Counted from the first letter of the stretch, positions 32,490-41,935 are shown. The stretch: 47,465 nucleotides of DNA from Clostridia bacterium (GCA_017536445.1 JAFXHJ010000005.1:1-47465); one strand, 5' to 3'. Notes: generated by a model not told the origin, from the letters alone. Numbers and translations: made by a program.

Positions 32490-33734
32490 TTAATCATCAA
32501 GATTTAATCTATCACGTTTGGTATATTGTTCAGGCTTTAACCCTATACGTGTTTGCATATAGTTTAGTACTGCAATTAATGCTACGCTAAATACAAATCC
32601 AGACATAGTATAGATAAGTCCAATTGGAAATATATCTAACGGCTTGCTTATTATAAATAATATAATTGCTGAACCGAAGTTTTCGGCTAGATAGTATATA
32701 GACATTAATTTGCTTCTTATTGCTGAAGTAGTGAAGTTACTTACGTAGTTTTTAACAATTATTCTATATGCACCTCTTATGAACATTTGGAACAAATAAA
32801 CTACAATGCCAGTAACTAGTAGAACGTTGTAATTTGTTGTAAGTATTGATATTACACCAATAAACACAAAACTTGCAACGTATGTTAGAGACATAAATGT
32901 AAGCGTTTGATTTCTAAATTTCTTACTGATCTTTTCCTGTACTAATGAGCCGATTGAAGCAGTTATTGACGCAGCTGCAAATATATATCCAAAGGTAGTA
33001 GAATCTACCTCTATTACTGTTAAGAATGTTTTAAAGTATGTTGCTGCGACTGCTAATATTCCATAGAAAAGACAAGCAAAAACTAATAATGCATGTAATC
33101 TTTTAGATTTAAATATAAACTTAAATCCAGAAATTAGTTCGTCTTTCCTTTCTTTAGGGGTTATGTTAGCTGCCTTCAGATTCTTAATAGGAGTAGTAAA
33201 GTAAGCTAGTACAATCGCGATTAGTGCGCATATGCATGAGAAAATAAGTGGTAAATATACATTTACTTTATATAAATAGCCGGCTGCTACACACGCTAGT
33301 GCTTCAACTATAAAATATAGTGAAGAACCTTTACCTTCAACTTTGGAAAATTCCGAAAGATTATTTAACTTCTTAAGTGAAGAATATAGGAATGGTGATT
33401 CGGATGTGCCTTTTAGCGCAAAACCTAATGCTAATAGTAAATCGCCAATTGCTAGCGTTGCAAATGATGGGGCTATTAAATAATCTATACCCCATAGCAA
33501 ACAGAATATATTTCCTAGTATCATCGAATTTCTAAGCCCTATTTTATCGGTAATAAGCGCTGCTGGTATTTGGAAAATAATAGCACAAGTTGCGTATACA
33601 CCATTAAGCACCGCTATTTCAGATAAACTTAATCCTTTAACGCCATTTAAGAATAGTATGGATATTGCGTAATAAAACAGAATATCATACGAAAATAGTT
33701 TATAAAATGGAAATATTTTTTTGTTTTTTTCCAT
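32490..33734 (-). CDS. Major facilitator superfamily transporter (414 aa)
   Basis: About 12 hydrophobic helices. The loop between helices 2 and 3 reads ITDKIGLRNSMILG, a version of the MFS GxxxDRxGRR signature. The N-terminus KNKKIFPFYKLFSYD and the acidic C-terminus are cytoplasmic. The start is supported by AAAGGAGAAAAATC. Closest in style to small drug/sugar-efflux MFS proteins; the substrate cannot be inferred. It stands alone, convergent with the DUF5050-like gene and divergent from der. Confidence 0.88.
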   Translation of the reverse strand: MEKNKKIFPFYKLFSYDILFYYAISILFLNGVKGLSLSEIAVLNGVYATCAIIFQIPAALITDKIGLRNSMILGNIFCLLWGIDYLIAPSFATLAIGDLLLALGFALKGTSESPFLYSSLKKLNNLSEFSKVEGKGSSLYFIVEALACVAAGYLYKVNVYLPLIFSCICALIAIVLAYFTTPIKNLKAANITPKERKDELISGFKFIFKSKRLHALLVFACLFYGILAVAATYFKTFLTVIEVDSTTFGYIFAAASITASIGSLVQEKISKKFRNQTLTFMSLTYVASFVFIGVISILTTNYNVLLVTGIVVYLFQMFIRGAYRIIVKNYVSNFTTSAIRSKLMSIYYLAENFGSAIILFIISKPLDIFPIGLIYTMSGFVFSVALIAVLNYMQTRIGLKPEQYTKRDRLNLDD

Positions 33735-33772
33735 GATTTTTCTCCTTTGTATACATTATAATTTCATATTAT

Positions 33773-33800
33773 ATTATACAACTAACAAAAATAAAAGCAA
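33773..33800 (-). promoter_or_regulatory. Probable promoter of the MFS gene
   Basis: Minus strand: TTGCTT (33795-33800), 16 bp, TATAAT (33773-33778). Confidence 0.5.
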
Positions 33801-33868
33801 TAACATTATGGTTATTTTTAGATTAAAAATATGTTACAAAATTAAATTATAAAAAAGCCCTAAAAAGC

Positions 33869-33897
33869 TTTACTTTGAGCTAGTTTTAAGGTAAAAT
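33869..33897 (+). promoter_or_regulatory. Probable promoter of der-plsY
   Basis: TTTACT (33869-33874), 17 bp, TAAAAT (33892-33897), 24 nt before der. Confidence 0.45.
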
Positions 33898-33921
33898 ATA
33901 TTAGATAAAGAAGGTGTAAAA

Positions 33922-35247
33922 ATGTCTAAAAAAATCGTAGCAATAGTAGGAAGACCAAACGTTGGGAAATCAACGTTTTTTAATGTGTTAGCGGGCGAAG
34001 CATTATCTATAGTGTCAGATATGCCTGGAGTAACACGTGATAGAATATATGCAGACTGTGAATGGAGAGGAACTTCATTCCAAATTATAGATACAGGTGG
34101 AATAGAACCTAAGACGGATGATGTTATATATAAAGGTATGAGAAGACAAGCAGAACTTGCAATGGATATGGCAGATGTAATAGTGTTTGTTGTAGATATA
34201 AGAGCAGGACTTGTAAATCAAGATTTAGAAGTAGCAGAAATGTTAAGAAGAACTAAAAAGCCAGTTATACTTGTATGTAATAAAGTAGATAATGTTGGCG
34301 CACCACCAGAAGATATATACGACTTCTATAATTTAGGTCTAGGTGAACCAATGGCAATATCTGCAAAAGCAAAATTAGGTATAGGAGATGTTTTAGATGC
34401 AATATATGATGCATTTGGAACAATAGGCGAAGTAGAAGAAGATGACGATAGCATTAAAGTTGCAATAATAGGAAAACCTAATGCTGGAAAATCATCGCTT
34501 GTAAATAAAATCCTAAACGAAGAAAGATCTATAGTGAGCGATGTTGCTGGAACAACTCGTGATGCAGTAGATAGTAAATTTAGTAATAAATATGGCAATT
34601 ATGTATTTATAGATACTGCAGGTATAAGAAAGAAAAATAAAGTTTATGATGAAATAGAAAAGTACAGTATAGTTAAAGCAATGGCAGCTATAGATAGAGC
34701 AGATGTTGCAATAATTATGATTGACGCCAAAGAAGGTGTTACAGATCAAGATGAGAAAATAGCAGGATATGCCCATGAAAAAGGTAAGGCTATGATAATA
34801 GCAGTAAACAAGTGGGATTTAATAGACCACGACGAAATGACACCGGCTAAATATGTAAAAGAAGTTAGAAAGAGTTTCAAATTTATGGGATATGCCCCTG
34901 TAATAACTATTTCTGCTTTGACAGGCCAAAGAGTAACAGGACTTTTCGAGATGATAAATAAGGTTAATGCAGCAAACAACTTAAGAGTTTCTACTAGTGT
35001 CCTTAATGAAGTAATTATGGAAGCGGTTGCAATGACACCACCTCCAACGGATAAAGGTAGAAGACTTAAAATATTCTATGGTACAGAAGTAAAGGCGAAA
35101 CCACCTACATTTGTACTTTTTGTAAATGATAAGGAATTAGCACATTTCTCATATTTAAGACATTTAGAGAATGTGTTTAGAAAATATTTTGATTTAGAGG
35201 GAACACCAATAAATATTGTTGTAAGAGAGAGAGGGGAAAAAGAGTAA
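33922..35247 (+). CDS. der: Ribosome biogenesis GTPase Der (EngA), 441 aa
   Basis: Two tandem GTPase domains, unique to Der: GRPNVGKS (10-17) with DMPGVTRDR, DTGG and NKVD, then GKPNAGKS (184-191) with DVAGTTRD, DTAGIRKK and NKWD. A C-terminal KH-like domain follows (about 350-441, FLEGTPI-like end). It assists 50S subunit maturation in the cytoplasm. The RBS is modest (AGAAGGTGTAAAA). plsY starts one base after its stop, a common clostridial order. Confidence 0.97.
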   Translation: MSKKIVAIVGRPNVGKSTFFNVLAGEALSIVSDMPGVTRDRIYADCEWRGTSFQIIDTGGIEPKTDDVIYKGMRRQAELAMDMADVIVFVVDIRAGLVNQDLEVAEMLRRTKKPVILVCNKVDNVGAPPEDIYDFYNLGLGEPMAISAKAKLGIGDVLDAIYDAFGTIGEVEEDDDSIKVAIIGKPNAGKSSLVNKILNEERSIVSDVAGTTRDAVDSKFSNKYGNYVFIDTAGIRKKNKVYDEIEKYSIVKAMAAIDRADVAIIMIDAKEGVTDQDEKIAGYAHEKGKAMIIAVNKWDLIDHDEMTPAKYVKEVRKSFKFMGYAPVITISALTGQRVTGLFEMINKVNAANNLRVSTSVLNEVIMEAVAMTPPPTDKGRRLKIFYGTEVKAKPPTFVLFVNDKELAHFSYLRHLENVFRKYFDLEGTPINIVVRERGEKE

Positions 35248-35248
35248 T

Positions 35249-35854
35249 ATGTTTAGTATATTTAATATATTTGTATTTGTAATTTGTTACTTAGTAGCGG
35301 CGATAAGTCCATCAATAATTTTGTGTAAGAAAATTAAAAATGTAGATATACGTACAGTAGGAAGCGGAAATGCAGGAACAACAAATTCTATAAGAGCTAT
35401 GGGTAAAGGCTGGGGAGCAATTGTGTTTATATTAGATCTTTTAAAGGTAGTCCTTTCTTACGGAATAGTATTTTTAGTAGCAAAAATATTTAAACAAGAA
35501 TTTGGAGATGTTTCAAAATCTTTATATATGTTAGCATCAATAGTAGGACACTCATATCCTATATATTATGGATTTAAAGGTGGAAAAGGAGTTGCGGTCT
35601 TTTTAATGTCCGCGTTAATGGTAGACTATAAAGCGGCATTAGTTTGTATAACTGTTGGTGTAATTACAATAGCTATATCAAGAATGGTTTCTTTAGGTAG
35701 TATGGTAGGTGCAGCGTTACTTGTAATTGTTGTGTTATTTATGGAAACAAATTTTAATATATGGTTAACTATACTTCTTGCAGCAATTATAATATTTAAC
35801 CATAGAGCAAATATCAAAAGAATTATAGATGGAAACGAGAACAAATTATTTTAA
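35249..35854 (+). CDS. plsY: Glycerol-3-phosphate acyltransferase PlsY (201 aa)
   Basis: Membrane enzyme that transfers the acyl group from acyl-phosphate to glycerol 3-phosphate in phospholipid synthesis. The three family motifs are visible: GSGNAGTTNSIRAMGK, GHSYPIYYGFKGGKG and FNHRANIKRI, among about five membrane helices. Length is normal. It is translationally close to der (RBS AGAGGGGAAA inside the der end). gpsA, often next in this order, is absent; pta follows after 62 nt. Confidence 0.95.
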   Translation: MFSIFNIFVFVICYLVAAISPSIILCKKIKNVDIRTVGSGNAGTTNSIRAMGKGWGAIVFILDLLKVVLSYGIVFLVAKIFKQEFGDVSKSLYMLASIVGHSYPIYYGFKGGKGVAVFLMSALMVDYKAALVCITVGVITIAISRMVSLGSMVGAALLVIVVLFMETNFNIWLTILLAAIIIFNHRANIKRIIDGNENKLF

Positions 35855-35916
35855 TAAGAATTAATAATATACAGTATTAATTTTAGTGTAATCAAAAGAA
35901 ATTAGGAGAATAAACA

Positions 35917-36912
35917 ATGGTAAAAATAATAGATGAAATTAAAAGAAGAGCTAAAAGTGATGTAAAAAAGATAGTTCTTCCAGAAGCGCTCGATGTAAGA
36001 GTTTTAATAGCAGCGTCGGAAGCACAAAAAGAAGGAATAGCGAATATAGTTTTGCTTGGAGATATAGATAGAATAGAAGAAATGGCTGCTGAACACGGTT
36101 TGGATATAACAGGAATAGAATTAATAAATCCAGTCAAATCTGTTAGATATAATGAATATGTAAATGGGCTTTACGAATTAAGAAAAGAAAAAGGTATGAC
36201 AATAGAAAAAGCAACAGAACTTGTAAAAGATGAAATACATTTTGGTGTTTTAATGGTTAAATTTGGACATGCTGACGGATTAGTATGCGGAGCAATTCAT
36301 TCTACAGCAGATACCTTAAGACCTGCGCTTCAAATCGTAAAAACAAGACCTGGTGCAAAATGTGTATCGTCATGTGTACTTCTTGAAGTGCCAGATTCAA
36401 GATATGAAAAAGAATATATCTTTGCAGATTGTGGCTTAATACAAAAACCAACAGCAGAAGAACTTTCAGAAATAGCGATGGCGTCAAATGATACATATAA
36501 ACAATTGGTAGGTGAGACGCCTAAGCTTGCAATGTTATCTTATTCTACACATGGAAGTGCTAAAGCAGAAGAAATAGATACAGTAACTGCAGCACTAAAT
36601 TTAGTAAAAGAGAAAAGAAATGATATAATAATAGATGGCGAACTGCAATTAGATGCAGCACTAGACAAAAATGTTGCAAGTCTGAAAGCACCTACGTCTA
36701 AAGTAGCGGGAGAAGCAAACGTATTAATATTCCCTAATTTGGAAGCGGGAAATATTGGATATAAATTAGTTGAAAGATTAGGTAATGGTACAGCTTACGG
36801 GCCAATAACACAAGGGTTAGCAAAACCAATTAATGATTTATCAAGAGGATGCAAGGCTAAAGATATAGTTGGAGCAATTGCAATTACAGCTGTACAAGCA
36901 AGCGGAAAATAA
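35917..36912 (+). CDS. pta: Phosphate acetyltransferase (331 aa)
   Basis: Converts acetyl-CoA and phosphate to acetyl phosphate, the substrate of the acetate kinases encoded at 16816 and 18019. Signatures: IVLPEALDVRVLIAA, GHADGLVCGAIHSTADTLRPALQ, SYSTHGSAK, LDAALDKNVA and NVLIFPNLEAGNIGYK; these are the short single-domain Pta pattern. RBS TAGGAGAATAAACA. Probably read with der-plsY, as no strong promoter lies in the 62-nt gap. Confidence 0.96.
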   Translation: MVKIIDEIKRRAKSDVKKIVLPEALDVRVLIAASEAQKEGIANIVLLGDIDRIEEMAAEHGLDITGIELINPVKSVRYNEYVNGLYELRKEKGMTIEKATELVKDEIHFGVLMVKFGHADGLVCGAIHSTADTLRPALQIVKTRPGAKCVSSCVLLEVPDSRYEKEYIFADCGLIQKPTAEELSEIAMASNDTYKQLVGETPKLAMLSYSTHGSAKAEEIDTVTAALNLVKEKRNDIIIDGELQLDAALDKNVASLKAPTSKVAGEANVLIFPNLEAGNIGYKLVERLGNGTAYGPITQGLAKPINDLSRGCKAKDIVGAIAITAVQASGK

Positions 36913-36924
36913 AGAGATAATAAG

Positions 36925-36953
36925 TTGAAAAAGCATATAGGATATGATACAAT
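36925..36953 (+). promoter_or_regulatory. Promoter of the RsiV-like/cdaA operon
   Basis: TTGAAA (36925-36930), 17 bp, TACAAT (36948-36953). Confidence 0.8.
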
Positions 36954-36987
36954 TATTAGAGTAAATTTTAACAAAGGAGCAAGATAA

Positions 36988-37797
36988 ATGGAATTAATGA
37001 ATTATGAAAGAGGTTCTAGAAAAAAATCTAAAGCAGGATTATTTGGCTTTGTTGTTTTTTCTTGTATAGGAACCGCTTCTGTGTTTTATTTAATGAAAAA
37101 CGAACCAGAACCTACAGTATTAGCAGAGAATTTATATATACCGGTTGGTTCTGTAAATATATATGAAGAACGAGAAGAAAATCCAAATGTGGATATATAT
37201 TCAGAAGAGTATTTGGATGACATCGAATATAAAGTGGAAAAACATACAGATAAAACAACTAAAGGAAATTTTAAAAAAAATATATCTGTTCCAAAAATTA
37301 AAATAAACGATGTATCACTAGATGATGTGAATAAGTTTATACTTAACAAGTTTGCAGAAAGATATGAAGCAGTTAAAGAACAATCAGCGAGCCTAGAAAA
37401 TAAGTTTACCTATAAAGTTACATATAACACTTATGAGAGCAAGATAGAAGGTAAACGTTTATTATCTTTCACTTTTTACGAAAGAATAGTTGATGATATG
37501 GCTGGAAAAGATATGACATATAAACTATATGGTATAACGATAGATCTTGCTAATGGTAAAATTATTACTCAAGAAGATGTAGCACCAATTATTTTGGGAA
37601 ACACATATAAAACTATAATTAAAGATACAGTTAAGGCGTATGCGGTATCTAAAAAATTATTTACAGAAGAAAATTATACGTATGCAATGACGGGCTTAGA
37701 AGAATTTTATGTAAAAGAAGGTACGATGCATATAATGTTCAATCTTAAAGAACTTGGTTCAAATAAAGATTATATAGATATTGAAATAAAGAAATAG
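36988..37797 (+). CDS. Membrane-anchored RsiV/DUF3298-like protein (269 aa)
   Basis: A basic N-terminus (RGSRKKSKAG), one membrane helix (about 17-35) and then an extracytoplasmic domain. From about residue 97: ISVPKIKINDVSLDDVNKFI, then FTYKVTYNTYES, LLSFTFYERIVDD, KLYGITIDLANGKIITQEDV; this order matches DUF4163-DUF3298 (RsiV/PdaC-like) domains, and the C-terminal half is shorter than usual. Such domains bind peptidoglycan-related ligands or lysozyme in known members. RBS AAAGGAGCAAGATAA. It precedes a tiny membrane peptide and cdaA in the same operon. The family call is by pattern only. Confidence 0.65.
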   Translation: MELMNYERGSRKKSKAGLFGFVVFSCIGTASVFYLMKNEPEPTVLAENLYIPVGSVNIYEEREENPNVDIYSEEYLDDIEYKVEKHTDKTTKGNFKKNISVPKIKINDVSLDDVNKFILNKFAERYEAVKEQSASLENKFTYKVTYNTYESKIEGKRLLSFTFYERIVDDMAGKDMTYKLYGITIDLANGKIITQEDVAPIILGNTYKTIIKDTVKAYAVSKKLFTEENYTYAMTGLEEFYVKEGTMHIMFNLKELGSNKDYIDIEIKK

Positions 37798-37844
37798 AGA
37801 TAGAGTTAGTAATATATATATTTAAGTAGAAAAGAGGTTGTAAA

Positions 37845-37943
37845 ATGAATAGAAATAGTTTATGGGTGAAAATACTTGTATGGATTTTAATAGGTGGAAG
37901 TATACTTGGAGTATTTTCAGCATTATTAGCAGCAATGTTGTAG
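37845..37943 (+). CDS. 32-residue single-pass membrane peptide
   Basis: Encodes MNRNSLWVKILVWILIGGSI and a further 12 hydrophobic residues: a short basic/polar start and one membrane helix. AAAGAGGTTGTAAA precedes the ATG, and the stop (TAG) is followed after 9 nt by the cdaA start, whose RBS GGAGGTAG overlaps its end. This resembles DUF4044 or Prli42-type short membrane proteins of Firmicutes; the identification is tentative. The position right before cdaA suggests a role at the same membrane. Confidence 0.75.
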   Translation: MNRNSLWVKILVWILIGGSILGVFSALLAAML

Positions 37944-37952
37944 GAGGTAGAA

Positions 37953-38840
37953 ATGGAAAGTATATCAACTAATTTCATGGAACTCATACGTAAGCTTGAA
38001 CAAGCTTTTGACATATCTAGCCCAGAAAGAGTAATACTTTTAATATTAGATGTAGCAATAGTTGCAGTTATAGCATATTACATATATAGGCTTGTAGTTC
38101 AAACAAGAGCGGGGCAGATATTTAAAGGTTTTTTAATAATACTACTTATACAAGGGTTAGCTAGAATGTTAGATTTACCAATATTAACATTCATATCTGA
38201 AACTTTTGTAATCCATGGAATAACTTTAATTATAGTAGTGTTCCAACCAGAGCTTAGAAGCGCACTTGAGAAGATAGGTAGAAAAAACATATCTCTGCTT
38301 TTTGATTTTGATGATAAATTACGAGATAAACAAGTGGTATCTGAAATAGTTAAAGCGGTAGAAATAATGTCGCTTAAAAAGATAGGGGCTTTAATTGTAA
38401 TAGAACAAAGTACAAAAATTAATGATATTATTCGTGAAGGAGTAGATCTTTCAGCAAAAGTATCATCTGAGTTAATACAAACAATATTCAATCCAAGAAC
38501 ACCGCTTCACGATGGAGCAATAATAATTAAAAATAATGAAATAAAAGCAGCAAAATGTGTACTTCCATTAGCTTCTGAAAACATGGTACCCTCAGATGTA
38601 GGTACAAGACATAGAGCTGCAATAGGGATGAGTGAAGTTTCAGATGCAATAGTAATAGTTGTATCTGAAGAAACAGGAATTATATCTTTTGTTGAGGACG
38701 GAAAAATGAAACGCAATTTAACAGGAGATAAATTAACAAGTATACTTGTTAGAACTTTAGATAATAATAGGGAAAGAGTAAGTGTAGCTAAAGCAAAAGA
38801 AAAACTTAAACTTTCAAGAAAAGATAAACACCAAGAATAG
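37953..38840 (+). CDS. cdaA: Diadenylate cyclase CdaA (295 aa)
   Basis: Makes cyclic di-AMP from two ATP. Three N-terminal membrane helices (about 26-110) precede the DisA_N domain with the catalytic DGA (187-189, in PLHDGAIII) and RHR (219-221, in GTRHRAAIG). Length fits CdaA/DacA. The usual downstream partners cdaR (YbbR) and glmM are absent; an unrelated unknown gene and greA-lysS follow. RBS GGAGGTAGAA. Confidence 0.95.
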   Translation: MESISTNFMELIRKLEQAFDISSPERVILLILDVAIVAVIAYYIYRLVVQTRAGQIFKGFLIILLIQGLARMLDLPILTFISETFVIHGITLIIVVFQPELRSALEKIGRKNISLLFDFDDKLRDKQVVSEIVKAVEIMSLKKIGALIVIEQSTKINDIIREGVDLSAKVSSELIQTIFNPRTPLHDGAIIIKNNEIKAAKCVLPLASENMVPSDVGTRHRAAIGMSEVSDAIVIVVSEETGIISFVEDGKMKRNLTGDKLTSILVRTLDNNRERVSVAKAKEKLKLSRKDKHQE

Positions 38841-38897
38841 TAATATAAAATGTAATATTAAAATTAATTATTCATATATATTATTTAGGTGATATAT

Positions 38898-39719
38898 ATG
38901 AAATTTATTTTGTTTGAAGTAGAAGATGAGAAGAAACTTATAACAACAAACGAATATGAAGTTTTAAAAGAAAAGAAAATAAAAGAAGTTATACTATCAA
39001 AAAACAAATTAAATAAGTTGTCTGAGATTAATTCTAAGCAAAAACAAAATGTGTTTGATAGAATTAAATTGAAGCTTTTTATGTCGAGGTTAAATAAAAT
39101 AGTTAGAGAAAAAGACAATGAAGAAACTAGATACATATTATCAAAAGAGTTAAATATGTCAGAAAAGAGAATAAGGTATTTAATAAGTACATTAGAAACG
39201 TTAGGACTTAAAAAAATAGGCTGTTTAAACGAGATGGATAGAAATATCTTTAAATATGTAGACGAGTATAGTGTAAAAAACAAAATTAACATACAAGATA
39301 TAAGAATGTTATTTGTATATAAGGAGCAGAATAACATTAGTTTAAATGTAATTAGAGAAGCTGTAAGAAATTATAAAAAAGTTAACATATACCTGAAAGG
39401 TAATGTTAATAAAGAACTATTAGAAAAAGTGGATAAAATTAACGACAGCGATGGATGTGTGATAGAGATAATTAAATATAATAAGAAAGCATTTATAGAT
39501 TACGATGTAATATATTATGCAGACGATTATAGATTAAATTATCCAAGAATGAGATTAAATAAGAAAACATGTATAATAGATTTAGAAGATTCTATTATAG
39601 ATAAATATAATTCAAATATAATATTTTTTAACAAAATAGAAAACAAAAAAGATATAATAGGTTATATAGTGAATAGGTATGGATTATTACCATTGGCATA
39701 TGCATTAAGACAAATGTAA
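38898..39719 (+). CDS. Unknown protein with possible helix-turn-helix (273 aa)
   Basis: Not recognised. A GTG nine bases upstream is in frame, but the ATG at 38898 fits AGGTGATAT better. A segment at about residues 71-95 (YILSKELNMSEKRIRYLISTL) looks like a helix-turn-helix; the later part alternates strands and helices (VNIYLKGNV, CVIEIIKYNKKAFIDYDVIYYADD), possibly a Rossmann-like or regulator-type ligand domain. The protein is Lys/Asn-rich and soluble. It follows cdaA by 57 nt and has no promoter of its own that I can see. Confidence 0.6.
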   Translation: MKFILFEVEDEKKLITTNEYEVLKEKKIKEVILSKNKLNKLSEINSKQKQNVFDRIKLKLFMSRLNKIVREKDNEETRYILSKELNMSEKRIRYLISTLETLGLKKIGCLNEMDRNIFKYVDEYSVKNKINIQDIRMLFVYKEQNNISLNVIREAVRNYKKVNIYLKGNVNKELLEKVDKINDSDGCVIEIIKYNKKAFIDYDVIYYADDYRLNYPRMRLNKKTCIIDLEDSIIDKYNSNIIFFNKIENKKDIIGYIVNRYGLLPLAYALRQM

Positions 39720-39727
39720 ACTACTAC

Positions 39728-39756
39728 TTGACAAAACGCCCTATTTAAGGTAAACT
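39728..39756 (+). promoter_or_regulatory. Promoter of greA-lysS
   Basis: Perfect TTGACA (39728-39733), 17 bp, TAAACT (39751-39756). Confidence 0.75.
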
Positions 39757-39784
39757 ATACCAGACATTTAGGAGGAAAAATAAA

Positions 39785-40261
39785 ATGGAAGAAAACAAGG
39801 TACTTCTTACAGAAGAAGGATATAATAAATTACAAGAAGAGCTAGCATATCTAAAAGGACCAAAGAAGATGGAAGTAGCTGCTAAAATAAAAGAAGCAAA
39901 AGAGTTTGGAGACTTATCTGAAAATTCAGAATACGATGAAGCTAAAAATGAGCAAGCATTGTTAGAAGCAAAAATTGCTGAACTAGAAGTAATGGTAAGA
40001 AACGCTGAAATCGTAGACAATATTTCAACTAAAGAAGTTGGTATTGGTACATTAGTTAAACTTTATGATTATGAATTTGAAGAAGAAATAGAATATCATA
40101 TAGTTGGATCTACTGAAATAGATTTAGCAAGTGGAAAAATATCTGTAGAATCACCAGTTGGTAAAGCGTTATTTGGTCATAAAAAAGGTGAGGAAGTAGA
40201 AGTGGCAGTTCCAGATGGAGTTGCTAAATATAAAATATTAGAAATAAGTAAAAGTATGTAG
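39785..40261 (+). CDS. greA: Transcription elongation factor GreA (158 aa)
   Basis: Rescues backtracked RNA polymerase. Signatures: [18 protein letters not shown], an N-terminal coiled coil with [19 protein letters not shown] (the acidic tip residues), and the C-terminal FKBP-like part [18 protein letters not shown] and [18 protein letters not shown]. Length is standard. RBS AGGAGGAAAAATAAA. lysS follows 40 nt later, the common order. Confidence 0.97.
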   Translation: MEENKVLLTEEGYNKLQEELAYLKGPKKMEVAAKIKEAKEFGDLSENSEYDEAKNEQALLEAKIAELEVMVRNAEIVDNISTKEVGIGTLVKLYDYEFEEEIEYHIVGSTEIDLASGKISVESPVGKALFGHKKGEEVEVAVPDGVAKYKILEISKSM

Positions 40262-40274
40262 CTTGCTACATACT
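40253..40274 (+). promoter_or_regulatory. Hairpin at the end of greA
   Basis: Near-perfect palindrome AGTATGTAGC / GCTACATACT with a 2-nt centre, spanning the greA stop. No T-tract follows, so it is not an evident terminator; it could stabilise or partly attenuate the transcript before lysS. Confidence 0.4.
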
Positions 40275-40301
40275 GCTTAGTATATTAAGGAGGGTAAAAA
40301 G

Positions 40302-41810
40302 ATGCAAGAAGAAAATGTAAATGAGTCTTTGCAAACAGAAGAAGACATCGACAAGTTAGTTCAAGTGAGAATGGACAAGTTAAAGGAGTTGCAAGAAAAA
40401 GGTAAAAATCCTTTCGAAGTAACAAAATATGATAGAACACATACAAGCAAAGATGTTAAAGAAAATTTTGATGAATTAAACGAAAAAGATGTAGTTGTTG
40501 CTGGTAGAATAATGGGAAAGAGAATAATGGGAAAAGCTTCTTTTTGCCATATTCAAGATATGTATGGAAGACTACAATGCTATATTAGCATAAATGATTT
40601 AGGTGAAGAAGCTTATACAGAATTTAAGACGTATGATATAGGAGATATTATAGGTGTTAAAGGTTTTGTATTTAAAACAAGAACAGAGGAAATCTCTATT
40701 CATGCTAAAGAAGTTAAGCTTTTAACAAAATCTTTAAGACCACTTCCTGAGAAATATCACGGATTAAAAGATGTAGATTTAAGATATAGACAAAGATACG
40801 TGGATATGATAATGAATCCGGAAGTCAAGGATACATTCATAACTAGAAGTGCTATAATTAAAGAATTAAGAAGAATATTAGATGAAAAGGGGTATCTTGA
40901 AGTTGAAACTCCAATACTTACTACAGTAGCTACTGGAGATGCTGCAAGACCATTTATCACTCATCACAACACATTAAATCTAGATATGTACTTAAGAATA
41001 GCTCCAGAATTAAACTTAAAGAGAATAATTGCTGGTGGTATTGAAAAGGTATATGAAATTGGTAGAAACTTTAGAAATGAAGGAATGGATATCAAACACA
41101 ATCCAGAGTTTACTAATATAGAATTATATGCTGCATATGAAGACTATAACGATATGATGGATATTGCAGAAGAAATAATCTCTACAATAGCTAGAAACGT
41201 ATTAGGAACAATGCAAATTAACTACCAAGGTGTAGACATAGATTTAACACCAGGTTGGAAGAGACTTCCTATGATAGAAGCTATCAAAAACGAAACAGGA
41301 ATAGACTTTAATACTATTAAAACAGATGATGAAGCTAGGGCTCTAGCTAAAGAAAAAGGACTTGAAGTTGATCCTATAAAGAATACAAGAGGGCACATTA
41401 TAAACATGTTCTTTGAAGAATTTGTAGAAGATACATTAATTCAACCAACATTTATAATAGACTATCCGGTAGAAGTTTCTCCTTTAACAAAGAGAAAACC
41501 ATCAGATCCTACACTTGTTGAAAGATTTGAATTATTTATTGGTGGACGTGAATACGGTAACGCATATTCAGAATTAAACGACCCAATAGACCAATATGAA
41601 AGATTTGTAAAACAAGCAGAAGCAAAAGCTTTAGGTGATGAAGAAGCTGGTGGAATGGATGAAGATTTCGTAAATTGTTTAGAAATAGGGTTACCACCTA
41701 CAGGTGGTCTAGGAATAGGATTAGATAGACTTATTATGCTACTTACAAACAGCTACTCAATAAGAGATATCTTATTCTTCCCAACAATGAAACCATTAAG
41801 TAAAGATTAA
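40302..41810 (+). CDS. lysS: Lysyl-tRNA synthetase, class II (502 aa)
   Basis: Charges tRNA-Lys. An N-terminal OB-fold anticodon-binding domain (about 50-160) precedes the class II core with motif 2 FRNEGMDIKHNPEFTNIE and motif 3 GLGIGLDRLIMLL near the C-terminus. VRMDKLKELQEKGKNPF near residue 20 is typical. RBS AAGGAGGGTAAAAAG. Length matches the bacterial class II enzyme. Confidence 0.97.
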   Translation: MQEENVNESLQTEEDIDKLVQVRMDKLKELQEKGKNPFEVTKYDRTHTSKDVKENFDELNEKDVVVAGRIMGKRIMGKASFCHIQDMYGRLQCYISINDLGEEAYTEFKTYDIGDIIGVKGFVFKTRTEEISIHAKEVKLLTKSLRPLPEKYHGLKDVDLRYRQRYVDMIMNPEVKDTFITRSAIIKELRRILDEKGYLEVETPILTTVATGDAARPFITHHNTLNLDMYLRIAPELNLKRIIAGGIEKVYEIGRNFRNEGMDIKHNPEFTNIELYAAYEDYNDMMDIAEEIISTIARNVLGTMQINYQGVDIDLTPGWKRLPMIEAIKNETGIDFNTIKTDDEARALAKEKGLEVDPIKNTRGHIINMFFEEFVEDTLIQPTFIIDYPVEVSPLTKRKPSDPTLVERFELFIGGREYGNAYSELNDPIDQYERFVKQAEAKALGDEEAGGMDEDFVNCLEIGLPPTGGLGIGLDRLIMLLTNSYSIRDILFFPTMKPLSKD

Positions 41811-41820
41811 TAATAAAAAA

Positions 41821-41864
41821 ATGTACAAAGAGATCTAATAGAAATATTAGGTCTCTTTGTACAT
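41821..41864 (+). terminator. Long hairpin after lysS
   Basis: ATGTACAAAGAG (41821 on) pairs through a 20-bp stem with its complement ending at 41864; one T-G wobble and a GAAA tetraloop. No clean T-run follows, so termination efficiency is uncertain. Confidence 0.65.
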
Positions 41865-41905
41865 ATAATCTTTAAATTACATTATTATATAAAACACAAA
41901 TTTTC

Positions 41906-41935
41906 TTGACAAATTAGCAAAAAACATAATAGAAT
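41906..41935 (+). promoter_or_regulatory. Promoter for the gene at 41998
   Basis: TTGACA (41906-41911), 18 bp, TAGAAT (41930-41935). Confidence 0.65.

Noticed and set aside
40253-40274. Terminator between greA and lysS
   Set aside because: No T-run follows the hairpin, and the lysS RBS lies shortly after; read-through is likely.
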